This document shows positions 50,300 to 57,853 of a DNA stretch of 64,000 nt, one piece after another. A program made the translations under genes and the position numbers. The stretch lies in assembly GCF_001466725.1 (NCBI RefSeq), contig NZ_CP013650.1:1860001-1924000 (forward strand). The letters are read 5' to 3'. The stretch's first letter is position 1, and every line of letters begins with the position of its first letter. The notes below the pieces were generated by a model, which was not told where the DNA came from, ran no database searches, and saw only the letters and a list, made by a program, of their open reading frames with translations. The stretch comes from Lacimicrobium alkaliphilum. GTDB lineage: Bacteria > Pseudomonadota > Gammaproteobacteria > Enterobacterales > Alteromonadaceae.

Positions 50300-50944
50300 A
50301 TGCAGATACAAAACGGTTTAAGCCTGTTCGATTATCTGGATGACCCGCAGAAATCGCAACAGAGCCTGCAGCAGATTGCCAGCAACGCCGGGCAGAACAT
50401 CGGGGCTGAGTTAACTGAGCTGGGTCAGACCGGTCGTGAGCAAATGGACGACGTGCTGAAAAAGATCGAATCCGGCGAGTCGGCTGTGAAAATGCAGACA
50501 CTGGACAATATGATTGCCTTTAACCTACGCCCCGTTGCCGCCGAGCTGCAGGATCTGGCCGATCGTCTTAATTTACCGCAGCCAGTATCGCTTCAGCAAC
50601 AGCAGGGAAAGTGGCAGGTTGAAGGCGCGGATGCTGAGCCAGAGAATAAATCACTGCAACGCATGCAGCAGTATCTTGATGCGAATCAACCCTTACAGGA
50701 CAAGCTCAGTCAGTTAAGTCGCCTTTCCGAAATGTACGAGTTAGGAAAAACCCGCGAGTTTGCCACTGAGCTAAAAGCACAAGACGTACTTGAGCAAAAG
50801 GTGGTGGACTTTTTAACCCACAGCCGGGATCATTTAAAAGCGGCCAGTGATATTTCTCTGTACCGCGAAGAGCTTAAAATACAATCCCGGGGCCAGGCCC
50901 AGAGCCTGTATGACAGTGCCCGCAAAACCTTAGGACTTGACTGA
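50300..50944 (+). CDS. Hypothetical Gln-rich alpha-helical protein
   Basis: I do not recognise this 214-residue protein. It lacks a signal peptide and membrane segments, is rich in Gln, Leu and charged residues, and looks almost entirely helical with heptad-like stretches (about 120-205). The opening MQIQNGLSLFDYLDDPQKS and the frequent Q runs give no family hint. An AGGAAGGAAA ribosome binding site precedes the ATG. Two bases separate its stop from the NlpE-META lipoprotein gene, so they should be cotranscribed. It is well coded and probably real. Confidence 0.65.
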   Translation: MQIQNGLSLFDYLDDPQKSQQSLQQIASNAGQNIGAELTELGQTGREQMDDVLKKIESGESAVKMQTLDNMIAFNLRPVAAELQDLADRLNLPQPVSLQQQQGKWQVEGADAEPENKSLQRMQQYLDANQPLQDKLSQLSRLSEMYELGKTREFATELKAQDVLEQKVVDFLTHSRDHLKAASDISLYREELKIQSRGQAQSLYDSARKTLGLD

Positions 50945-50946
50945 TA

Positions 50947-51732
50947 ATGCCGATTCAACTGTTGCTGATCCTGGCCGTATTGTTACTTGGCGCCTGTGCC
51001 ACAACGGATAACAACCCTGTAGTAAAGAACACGCAATCAGAGCAGATGCAAAATGCAGATAATGCCCATACCAGCCGCAACGCGCTGGACTGGGCTGGCG
51101 TTTATGAAGGCGTGCTGCCCTGCGCAGATTGCGAGGGTATTCAGACCCGCCTGATGCTCTCAGCCGATGGCAATTACCAGTTGAGTGAAACCTATTTAGG
51201 CGAAGACAGCCGCGCCTTTCAGTCTAAAGGTGAATTTGAATGGCTGGATGATGGCCTGCGTATCCGCCTTTTGGGCCGGACTTCAGCTCCGGGGCTCTAT
51301 CAGGTAGGAGAAAACCAGCTGTTTCATCTCGATCAGGATGGTCAGCGCATCAGCGGTGAACTGGCCGCGCAATATCGTCTTGCTAAACAGATCGGTTCTG
51401 AGATTGTGGGGGTAAAATGGCAGCTTACAGAACTGATGGGGCAGGAGATAGCCATCAATGCACAAAAGCCCGTGTATTTTACTATCGGCGCTGATATGCA
51501 GGTAACCGGCTTTGCCGGATGTAACCGTTTTTTCGGCAAAGTAACGCTTGAGCAGGGCCAGCGGCTGGCCTTTGATAAAATGGCCTCCACCATGATGGCC
51601 TGCCCGGCATTGCAGCAGGAAGGCAAGCTGCTAAAAGCTCTGGAAATGGCCGATAATTACAGCCTGCATCAGAGAAGGCTATCTCTGAATAAAGCCCGGA
51701 TGGCCCCGCTGGCGCGATTTACGGCTCACTAA
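50947..51732 (+). CDS. NlpE N-terminal domain + META domain lipoprotein
   Basis: This 261-residue outer-membrane lipoprotein has the lipobox LLGACA (Cys about 17). Residues about 48-140 form an NlpE-like domain with the characteristic GVLPCADCEGIQTRLML, a two-cysteine motif related to that of the copper- and adhesion-linked NlpE. Residues about 150-258 form a META/HslJ domain (KWQLTELMGQEI, GFAGCNRFFG, STMMACP). An envelope-stress or metal-related role is inferred from the parts. It is the last core-like gene before the AT-rich accessory region and follows the Gln-rich gene by two bases. Confidence 0.87.
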   Translation: MPIQLLLILAVLLLGACATTDNNPVVKNTQSEQMQNADNAHTSRNALDWAGVYEGVLPCADCEGIQTRLMLSADGNYQLSETYLGEDSRAFQSKGEFEWLDDGLRIRLLGRTSAPGLYQVGENQLFHLDQDGQRISGELAAQYRLAKQIGSEIVGVKWQLTELMGQEIAINAQKPVYFTIGADMQVTGFAGCNRFFGKVTLEQGQRLAFDKMASTMMACPALQQEGKLLKALEMADNYSLHQRRLSLNKARMAPLARFTAH

Positions 51733-52096
51733 AACCACCACGCCTTGTGCTTTAACCCGGTCAGTTTCTCAAGCGTACAAGCCCGGCTCCTCGTACCCGC
51801 AGGCAGGTAAAGCTTATAAGCAAGCAGCCATCCCTCAGCGCTTTGTTTTGACATAAAGCAAAATCTAACTATATGATGCTCATAATAAAAATTTTTCTGA
51901 CACGGAATTAGTCGGGTCTTATAGTGCCGCATTCCTACTTTCCGCAGAAAACGAGACCAGTCAATCGAGTGGGCTGGAATCATAAGCTTTTGTTTACTAA
52001 AGATAATATTGACTTTTAGCTACCAAACAAGAATAAGCAGTTTTGGATCTAGTCAGAAGTCGATCTAGTACACTTTATGTTCAGCAAGGAGAAAGT
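51733..52096. other. AT-rich boundary between the NlpE-META gene and the first cassette gene
   Basis: The 364 bases mark a change from the window's usual composition to AT-rich DNA. No integrase gene, attI-like site or convincing gene was found. An 84-codon reverse-strand frame (51729-51983) has no ribosome binding site or family resemblance and I do not call it. The first cassette gene's AAGGAG site lies at the right end. Confidence 0.5.
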
Positions 52097-52498
52097 ATGG
52101 AGCCTGTAACAATCATTGCTGGTATTTCAGCATTCTTACAAGCAACTCAAACATGGATGCAATATCGAGATTCATCAAGGGCTGCTGAAGCATTTAAGCT
52201 AGAAATGTTAAATGCACCCAAAAGGCCTGAGATTCTAAGCGATGCAAAACAAGTTGCTGATATAGTTCCACCAAAAGTATTAGAAACTTTATGGCAGCGT
52301 TCTAGAAAGTGTTGGAACAATTATATTGAAATGCTCGATGAACCAGATGGCACTTACACCCCTAAAGAGTTGGATGATGCAACTTTTGCTACAAATAACT
52401 GTGTGTGTAGGGAATTGAAAAGAATAAAGGTTGTGTTAGGGGGGCGGCTTCCACCTGGTAAAATGCAAGAAGCGTGGGATGTCGCTGGTTGTTCGTGA
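52097..52498 (+). CDS. Cassette gene 1: small hypothetical protein
   Basis: This 133-residue protein does not match any family I know. It starts at ATG 52097 with a strong AAGGAG site six bases upstream; an in-frame start at 52043 lacks one. The N-terminus (MEPVTIIAGISAFLQATQ) is mildly hydrophobic and may be amphipathic. The rest is helical with four cysteines (RKCWNN, NNCVCREL, GCS) and ends VAGCS. An attC-like site begins at the stop codon, as expected of an integron cassette. AT-rich codon use differs from the flanking core genes. Confidence 0.65.
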   Translation: MEPVTIIAGISAFLQATQTWMQYRDSSRAAEAFKLEMLNAPKRPEILSDAKQVADIVPPKVLETLWQRSRKCWNNYIEMLDEPDGTYTPKELDDATFATNNCVCRELKRIKVVLGGRLPPGKMQEAWDVAGCS

Positions 52499-52574
52499 AT
52501 TTAACAAGTCAAATTCAGCCGATCACTACAGTCGCTACCGCTTCTTTCGTGCCGGCTGATTTTCGGCGTTAGGT
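52499..52574 (+). other. attC-like recombination site 1
   Basis: Begins with ATTTAAC (R'' RYYYAAC, 52499-52505) and ends with GTTAGGT (R' GTTRRRY, 52568-52574). Inner arms AAATTCAGCC and GGCTGATTTT pair imperfectly, as in attC hairpins. The length is 76 bases. It starts at the stop codon of cassette gene 1. Confidence 0.75.
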
Positions 52575-52634
52575 TTTACCAGTCCAATATGTAGCATCAT
52601 CAGTAGTTTGGGCTTCTACAAAAAAGGAGATGTT

Positions 52635-53273
52635 ATGAAATACTTAATTTTAATGTTTGTTACATTTATAAGTGTCAATGCTCTTGCAAATGAGAAAGCA
52701 GAGGCTTTAAAACATATAGCCAGCTTTGCTGATTCCATCTGTGGTAACTTGAGTCATGCTGGGGCAACTAGCAAAGTGGAATTTTCAGGTGAAGCTAAGG
52801 CTGAATTTAACAACTTACTGAAAAAGCTCGCTGATCTTGGGATATCGGGAAGTGGCAAATACAGTGCAAGTGACTTTTCTGGGGTTCCGCATGCCTCCTT
52901 GGCTGGCGCACTCTCAGACCAGAGAAAATGCAAGAGAGAAATGGCTAAACTTTTAAAAGATGATTTGCTTACGGAAAAAATTAAGTCTTGCAGGCTAAGA
53001 AGTCACGGTATTGAATATTATAAAAGTACTCAGGAATGGAGCTCAGAATCTGGCTATCAAAAGGGAGGACCTTCAAGGGCTAGTTATTGTGAAGCTAAGA
53101 GATCTGAACACGCTGCGAGCTATCCAAATAGAGTTGTTTCTTTAATTTCAGCAACCACTTCTCATAAAACTGAACGCAATCCATTTAAGCAGGACTACTA
53201 CAACCATTTTTGTTCCTACAAAGATGAATGGGATCCTATTTACAAATTAAAGGAAAATAAAAACTGTCCGTAA
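52635..53273 (+). CDS. Cassette gene 2: exported hypothetical protein
   Basis: This 212-residue protein has a clear signal peptide (MKYLILMFVTFISVNALA, cut before NEKAEA). ATG 52635 is preferred to an in-frame upstream start at 52608 because an AAAGGAGA site precedes it and the signal would then be N-terminal. The mature part is Lys/Ser-rich, with cysteines at about 38, 98, 120 and 147 and near the C-terminus (NHFCSYKDE, NKNCP), which suggests disulfides in the periplasm. I recognise no family. It is bounded by attC-like sites on both sides. Confidence 0.7.
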   Translation: MKYLILMFVTFISVNALANEKAEALKHIASFADSICGNLSHAGATSKVEFSGEAKAEFNNLLKKLADLGISGSGKYSASDFSGVPHASLAGALSDQRKCKREMAKLLKDDLLTEKIKSCRLRSHGIEYYKSTQEWSSESGYQKGGPSRASYCEAKRSEHAASYPNRVVSLISATTSHKTERNPFKQDYYNHFCSYKDEWDPIYKLKENKNCP

Positions 53274-53279
53274 AATAAA

Positions 53280-53372
53280 ATCTAACAAAAAGCTATACTC
53301 AAAAAATTGTTGGCTACGCTCTAGCCTAGCAATTATCGCCAACAATTTTTTCCAGTTAGCTTAGCGTTAGCT
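53280..53372 (+). other. attC-like recombination site 2
   Basis: R'' is ATCTAAC (53280-53286) and R' is GTTAGCT (53366-53372, one mismatch to GTTRRRY). A long imperfect palindrome joins them: AAAAAATTGTTGGC on the left pairs with GCCAACAATTTTTT on the right, and the outer AAGCTA pairs with TAGCTT. The length is 93 bases. This is the clearest hairpin of the four. Confidence 0.8.
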
Positions 53373-53412
53373 CCTTGACAGCACACAGATATCAAATTAC
53401 TAAGGAATAAAT

Positions 53413-55086
53413 GTGGCTCAAAAAACAAATGATCAGATAATTCTTAAGCAGATAATCAAGGAGCGATGTGCTGAGTCTGGCGATGAGCTGACAGTGTCGG
53501 AGTATTTCGAAATATATTCTGCATCTGAAATACTTAAGAATTATGATCTTACCTACGATGACATTTTATATGGTATAGTAGGTGATGGTGGAGACGGCGG
53601 AATTGATTCAATCTATACTTTTATTAATGGCGAGCCATTAAAAGAAGATACGCTAGTCAATACCAATCAGAAAAAGAATAACATCGAACTTATTATAATT
53701 CAATCTAAGACTTCAGCCTCTTTTAAAGAGGATGCTGTAATCAAATTCAGGGAGTCAGCTCAGGACTTATTTAACCTAGCGAACAATCCAGACGATTATT
53801 CTGCACGCTACAACACTGATTTGATTGATAAGGTTAAACTTTTTAGAAATTCATATGCAAAGTTAGCAAAGACATTTCCAAAAGTAGAAATACGATATTT
53901 TTATGCATCACAGGGTGATGAAGTTCATCATAATGTATCAGGGAAAGTTCCAAAGCTGCAAGAAGATATTGTCAAAATGTTTGGTGGCGCTGATTTTTCA
54001 TTTGAATTTATAGGTGCGTCTGAACTTCTTGAAATGACTAGAAATGTACCGTCTACTTCGAGAGTCCTCGAGGTTGCGGAATCACCGATTGGCACAACTG
54101 CCGGTAGTTATCTATGTCTTGTTACTCTGTCTAAGTACTACGAATTTATTTCTGACTCAGGGTCTTTGGCACGCAGTATATTCGAATCGAATGTTCGAGA
54201 TTATCAGGGCAGCGTTGTAGTCAATACGGGCATCCGGAAGACACTTGAAAATAGACAATCAGAAAACTTTTGGTATCTAAATAATGGCGTAACCATCATT
54301 ACCCCTAAAGCAGTAATGGCGGGAAAGCAACTTACAATTGAAGATCCTCAAATTGTTAATGGGTTGCAGACGTCACATGAAATATACCAATATTTCTCGC
54401 AGCTTGAGAATCACGAAGGTGATGAAAGAGCTGTGCTTGCAAGAGTGATCTGTGAAGAAGATGAAGAAGCTAGAGACAGAATTATACGAGCCACCAACAG
54501 TCAAACATCTATCCCGCCTGCCTCGCTAAGAAGTTCTGATGACATCCATAGAAATATTGAAGACTTTCTTAAGTCAAACGGTTACTACTACGACAGGAAG
54601 AAAAACTTTTATAAAAATCAGGGAATGCCTGTTTCTAAGATTATAAGTATCTCTTATATGGCTCAAGCTATGATGGCTATCATGCTTTTGAAACCAGATA
54701 GCGCAAGGGCTCGGCCTTCAACATTAATAAATTCTGACGTTGAATACAAAAAAATATTCAGCTTAGATAAGCCAATTGATATATATCTCAAAGCAATTCA
54801 AATAATGAAAGCTGTTGAAACACATCTGAAGCCTGAAAATAGCGAGATTCAGTTAGAAAGAAAGACAATCACGAATATTAAATTTTATGTGGCAATGGTG
54901 GCTAGTATTAAAACAGCCGGTTCTTCTCAAGATATAGAGCAAAAAATTTCGGATTTGCCAAACGTAGATTTAACTAGCGAGATACTTAATGAGTCGCTTC
55001 AACAAGTACTCGCAGAATTTGATGGGTTGGGAGCGACTGACCAAGTTGCAAAGGGGCCAGCTCTTGTAGCTAAACTGCTGAGCTAA
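53413..55086 (+). CDS. Cassette gene 3: AIPR (abortive infection phage resistance) family protein
   Basis: The 557-residue protein shows the AIPR domain (about 220-480). Key blocks are VVNTGIRKTLENRQSENFWY, LNNGVTIIT, QIVNGLQTSHEIY, RATNSQTSIPPASLRSSD and a KISIISI-like stretch followed by QAMMAIM. The N-terminal ~200 residues include a GDGGDGGIDSIY segment and LIIIQSKTSAS. The latter pair resembles a PD-(D/E)xK nuclease core (D ... Q-x-K) as seen in restriction-like AIPR proteins; this is inference. The start is GTG 53413 with a weak TAAGGAA site. The family is associated with phage defence. It lies in an integron-type cassette. Confidence 0.85.
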   Translation: MAQKTNDQIILKQIIKERCAESGDELTVSEYFEIYSASEILKNYDLTYDDILYGIVGDGGDGGIDSIYTFINGEPLKEDTLVNTNQKKNNIELIIIQSKTSASFKEDAVIKFRESAQDLFNLANNPDDYSARYNTDLIDKVKLFRNSYAKLAKTFPKVEIRYFYASQGDEVHHNVSGKVPKLQEDIVKMFGGADFSFEFIGASELLEMTRNVPSTSRVLEVAESPIGTTAGSYLCLVTLSKYYEFISDSGSLARSIFESNVRDYQGSVVVNTGIRKTLENRQSENFWYLNNGVTIITPKAVMAGKQLTIEDPQIVNGLQTSHEIYQYFSQLENHEGDERAVLARVICEEDEEARDRIIRATNSQTSIPPASLRSSDDIHRNIEDFLKSNGYYYDRKKNFYKNQGMPVSKIISISYMAQAMMAIMLLKPDSARARPSTLINSDVEYKKIFSLDKPIDIYLKAIQIMKAVETHLKPENSEIQLERKTITNIKFYVAMVASIKTAGSSQDIEQKISDLPNVDLTSEILNESLQQVLAEFDGLGATDQVAKGPALVAKLLS

Positions 55087-55130
55087 CAAGTTGCTGCGCT
55101 CCTAATTTTCCTGTGAGCAAGGCGTTAAGC
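55081..55130 (+). other. attC-like recombination site 3 (short)
   Basis: AGCTAAC (55081-55087) and GTTAAGC (55124-55130) fit R'' (one mismatch) and R' and are mutually complementary. Inner arms TTGCT and AGCAA pair. The length is only 50 bases, near the lower limit for attC. It overlaps the end of the AIPR gene. Confidence 0.65.
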
Positions 55131-55167
55131 AGCTACGGTATTGAAGAACTATGAAAAGGGGGCTAGT

Positions 55168-55881
55168 TTGAAGCAGGAAGAATTAAAAGGGGTTACAACA
55201 AAGCTAATCCTAGAAAGACCAGCAACTCAGCTTCTGAACGATTTTGGGGCAGGAAAGGCATCGCCAGGCTCTGGTAGCGCAGCTGCTCTGCTGAGCATAC
55301 TGTCGGCGAAAATGATTATCACGGTGTGCGAGATCAGCACCACAAAGCATGAATGTGAAAAGTCTCATAAGGATTTCGGATTCATCTCTGTGCAAATTAA
55401 GGAAAAAATCGAACCCAGACTAAGAGAGCTATTCGAGCTTGATGCTAAAGACTTTGAAAAGGTCGTAGAACTCAGGGTTAAGAGAGACAAGTCTCATGAT
55501 TCTGCGGAGAAGGCAAGATTTTCTAGAGACTCTCTAGATTTACTGGAAACTGCAACTGATTACACATTCGAGGTGGCTGATTTATCGTTTCTTCTTATGG
55601 AATATGGCATCACAGTATTCGAGCATGGATGGCATGCGGTCCGCGGTGATTCGGGAGTTTCAATAAGTGCCGCAATGTCAGGAATAATGTCTTCCATATT
55701 TATTATTAACCTCAACTTGAAAACTCTGACGCGAAGAAATTACGCAAGCGACAATCTAAAACGTCTTCAGTCTATCCAGAAGAAACTGGAAGAAATTCAG
55801 ATAAGAGCTTTCTCTTGCGTCACCGCGATTAGCTCTGAATCTCTTGATTCTATCCAGTTGGAGCTGCTGAAAGATGCTTAA
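55168..55881 (+). CDS. Cassette gene 4: cyclodeaminase/cyclohydrolase-fold (FTCD_C-like) protein
   Basis: This 237-residue all-helical protein resembles the formiminotransferase-cyclodeaminase C-terminal family (also methenyl-THF cyclohydrolase FchA). The signature is FGAGKASPGSGSAAALLSILSAKM near its N-terminus (about 26-49 here), where folate enzymes have PTPGGGS. The TTG at 55168 is chosen because an AAAGGGGG site lies five bases upstream; another TTG at 55141 is possible. The GGGS-to-GSGS change and the cassette setting make an ordinary folate role uncertain. An attC-like site begins at its stop. Confidence 0.72.
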   Translation: MKQEELKGVTTKLILERPATQLLNDFGAGKASPGSGSAAALLSILSAKMIITVCEISTTKHECEKSHKDFGFISVQIKEKIEPRLRELFELDAKDFEKVVELRVKRDKSHDSAEKARFSRDSLDLLETATDYTFEVADLSFLLMEYGITVFEHGWHAVRGDSGVSISAAMSGIMSSIFIINLNLKTLTRRNYASDNLKRLQSIQKKLEEIQIRAFSCVTAISSESLDSIQLELLKDA

Positions 55882-55930
55882 CAAGCGCGTCAAAGCCCAC
55901 ACTAGACTTCCCCCGCTTTAACGGACAGGC
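55876..55930 (+). other. Degenerate attC-like site 4 at the right end of the array
   Basis: R'' GCTTAAC (55876-55882) is good. Inner arms CGTCAAAGC and GCTTTAACG pair with one mismatch. The expected R' is replaced by GACAGGC (55924-55930), which differs from GTTAGGC at two positions. The site is probably decayed and marks the right edge of the cassettes. Confidence 0.55.
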
Positions 55931-56032
55931 ATCACTAACCGAAAACACGGTAAATAGTGCCTGCACAGAAAAAAGTCAGATTCGCTTGTATTCAGCATAG
56001 CTAATCTGGCTGTTTGGTCTGCGTCCGCACCT

Positions 56033-56165
56033 TTATTGCGACAGGGCTTTAGCGACTTTGGAGTTAGTGCTGCGGCCAAGTTTTGCGGTAATCTGTTCAC
56101 CAGCCTGAATCAGTTTATTCAGATCGATACCGGTTTCGATACCCATACCCATGAGCGTATCCACA
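56033..56165 (-). pseudogene. Truncated copy of the 3' end of mvaB (HMG-CoA lyase)
   Basis: On the reverse strand this encodes [18 protein letters not shown], then [21 protein letters not shown] and a stop. It parallels the C-terminus of the intact HMG-CoA lyase at 56944-57849 ([20 protein letters not shown] and onwards). By eye the DNA is roughly 80-85 percent alike, so it is diverged rather than a fresh duplicate. Similarity fades near 56165. It lies in the same orientation as mvaB, with the toxin-antitoxin pair between them. No start codon or upstream gene body is present. Confidence 0.8.
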
Positions 56166-56200
56166 GTACAAGACCCCGTGCGTGAAAATTATACTGTGCG

Positions 56201-56225
56201 AACTATACCACTTGGTGTTATAGTT
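56201..56225. promoter_or_regulatory. Probable operator of the toxin-antitoxin operon
   Basis: AACTATACCAC-TT-GGTGTTATAGTT is an almost perfect inverted repeat ending 22 bases before the toxin ATG. Such sites are usually bound by the Xre-type antitoxin for autorepression. The assignment is inferred from position and symmetry. Confidence 0.6.
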
Positions 56226-56247
56226 TTGTGTGTGAAAAGGGAACGGA

Positions 56248-56613
56248 ATGCGCATATATAAGTCAAAGTGGTTCACGAAGTGGGCCGGGAAAGAGGGGCT
56301 GACGGATAGCGCCCTCAAGGAAGCCGTCGGGGAAATGGAAAAAGGCTTAATCGATGCTGATCTGGGTGGCCATGTTTATAAAAAGCGAGCGTCCATTGAG
56401 GGGCAAGGAAAAAGCAGCGGTCTGAGGACCATCCTGGCGTTTAAGGTGGGTAACAAAGCCTTCTTTATGTACGGCTTCCCTAAGAACGCGCGGGATAACA
56501 TAAACGGCAAAGAGTTGAAGGCATTTAAACGATTGGCAAAGGAGCTGTTGGGTTACAGTGAGGTCCAACTGAAAAACGCCGTTGAAACGGGCAGTATGGT
56601 AGAGGTGAAGTGA
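56248..56613 (+). CDS. RelE/HigB-type toxin of a type II toxin-antitoxin system
   Basis: The 121-residue basic protein fits the RelE-like toxin family usually paired with Xre antitoxins (PF06296-like). It has MRIYKSKWFTKWAGKEGL, then GGHVYKKR, SGLRTILAFKVGNKAFFMYGFPKNARDN and LKAFKRLAKELLGY. Toxins of this family cleave mRNA on the ribosome. AAGGGAA lies just upstream of the ATG. The toxin precedes the antitoxin, as in higBA. It sits between a broken and an intact mvaB 3' end. Confidence 0.87.
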   Translation: MRIYKSKWFTKWAGKEGLTDSALKEAVGEMEKGLIDADLGGHVYKKRASIEGQGKSSGLRTILAFKVGNKAFFMYGFPKNARDNINGKELKAFKRLAKELLGYSEVQLKNAVETGSMVEVK

Positions 56614-56614
56614 G

Positions 56615-56920
56615 ATGAAAGACAGTATCTTAGATGTCATACATGACACAGCGAAAGACTTAAACGAGGCTGGCGTGATGGATGTGCAAACCATGCGCGA
56701 GTTCGATGCCTTATGCCTGCCTGAAGTTGAGAATTATGATGCCCACCGCATTAAAGCCATCCGCAAAAAGGCGCATGTGAGTCAGGCGGTGTTCGCCGCT
56801 TACCTCAACACTACACCATCAACAGTAAGGCAGTGGGAACAAGGCAGTAAAAAGCCGCGGGGTACCTCCCTCAAATTACTTAATCTGGTAGCCAATAAAG
56901 GCTTAGAGATCCTGGCATAA
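56615..56920 (+). CDS. Xre/HigA-type antitoxin
   Basis: The 101-residue partner has a helical N-terminal part (about 1-40) and a C-terminal HTH_3 domain (about 45-98). The domain has the pattern IRKKAHVSQAVFAAYLNTTPSTVRQWEQG and SLKLLNLVANKG, typical of HigA/NadS antitoxins. The start codon is one base after the toxin stop, so the two are cotranslated. It should neutralise the toxin and repress the operon through the upstream palindrome. Confidence 0.88.
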   Translation: MKDSILDVIHDTAKDLNEAGVMDVQTMREFDALCLPEVENYDAHRIKAIRKKAHVSQAVFAAYLNTTPSTVRQWEQGSKKPRGTSLKLLNLVANKGLEILA

Positions 56921-56943
56921 TCATCGGCGCGATCACCGGTCAG

Positions 56944-57849
56944 TCATTGCGACAAAGCCCTTGCCACTTTTGAATTAGTGCTGCGGCCAAGCCTGGCGGT
57001 AATCTGTTCACCAGCGTGGATTAGCTTATCCAGATCGATACCGGTTTCTATGCCCATGCCGTGTAGCATATACACCACATCTTCTGTGGCTACGTTGCCC
57101 GACGCCCCTTTGGCATAAGGGCAGCCACCGAGCCCAGCCACGGCGCTGTCGATGACATTGATACCCTGTTGCAGGGCAATCAGGATATTGGCCAGTGCCT
57201 GGCCATAGGTATCGTGAAAATGTACCGCCAACTTCGCTTTGGGCACCACCTTGCATACGATATCTAGCATACTGGCGGTTTTTAGCGGGGTGCCGACGCC
57301 TATGGTATCGCCCAATGAAATTTCATAGCAGCCCATTTGCAGTAGCCTGTCTGACACCTCCGCCACCTTTTCAGCGCTGATGTCTCCTTCATAGGGGCAG
57401 CCCAGCACACAGGATACATAGCCACGCACTTTAATCTTGTTGGCCCCGGCGGTTGCCATCACCGGTGCGAAACGCTCCAGGCTTTCACTGATGCTGCAGT
57501 TGATGTTTTTTTGGGTGAAGCTCTCTGAGGCCGCACCAAAAATCGCCATCTCATCGGCCCCTGCCGCCAGCGCCGCTTCAAAGCCTTTCAGGTTGGGCGT
57601 CAGTGCTGAGTAAGTAACACCGGGTTTGCGCTTAATAGCCGCAAAAACCTCACCGCTGTCAGCCATTTGCGGTACCCATTTGGGCGACACAAAACTGCCC
57701 GTTTCCACCATATTCAGGCCGGCATCGGCGAGGTTTTCCACCAGTGCCACCTTGTCGGCAAGGGCTATCTGGCCCTTTTCATTCTGCAGCCCGTCACGGG
57801 GACCCACTTCCACGATTTTTACTTCTTTGGGATACATACTATTGCTCAA
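56944..57849 (-). CDS. mvaB: Hydroxymethylglutaryl-CoA lyase
   Basis: This is the last step of leucine breakdown (LiuE), cleaving HMG-CoA to acetyl-CoA and acetoacetate. The 301-residue TIM-barrel enzyme has [14 protein letters not shown] (about residues 11-24), metal-ligand blocks [11 protein letters not shown] and [13 protein letters not shown], and the catalytic cysteine in [14 protein letters not shown]. The stop is 23 bases from the antitoxin gene. It reads in the same direction as liuDCBA but is separated from liuD by a repeat block, so it may be transcribed with them by read-through. Confidence 0.96.
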   Translation of the reverse strand: MSNSMYPKEVKIVEVGPRDGLQNEKGQIALADKVALVENLADAGLNMVETGSFVSPKWVPQMADSGEVFAAIKRKPGVTYSALTPNLKGFEAALAAGADEMAIFGAASESFTQKNINCSISESLERFAPVMATAGANKIKVRGYVSCVLGCPYEGDISAEKVAEVSDRLLQMGCYEISLGDTIGVGTPLKTASMLDIVCKVVPKAKLAVHFHDTYGQALANILIALQQGINVIDSAVAGLGGCPYAKGASGNVATEDVVYMLHGMGIETGIDLDKLIHAGEQITARLGRSTNSKVARALSQ

Positions 57850-57853
57850 ATAA

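Noticed and set aside
51729..51983. 84-codon reverse-strand reading frame next to the cassette array, considered as an integrase remnant or small gene
   Set aside because: No integrase motifs (no R-H-R-Y arrangement), no ribosome binding site and an odd basic composition; it also overlaps the end of the NlpE-META gene.
55918..56100. 60-codon reverse-strand frame left of the toxin-antitoxin operon
   Set aside because: It crosses the mvaB fragment in a different frame and has no coding character; the fragment itself is the meaningful signal.
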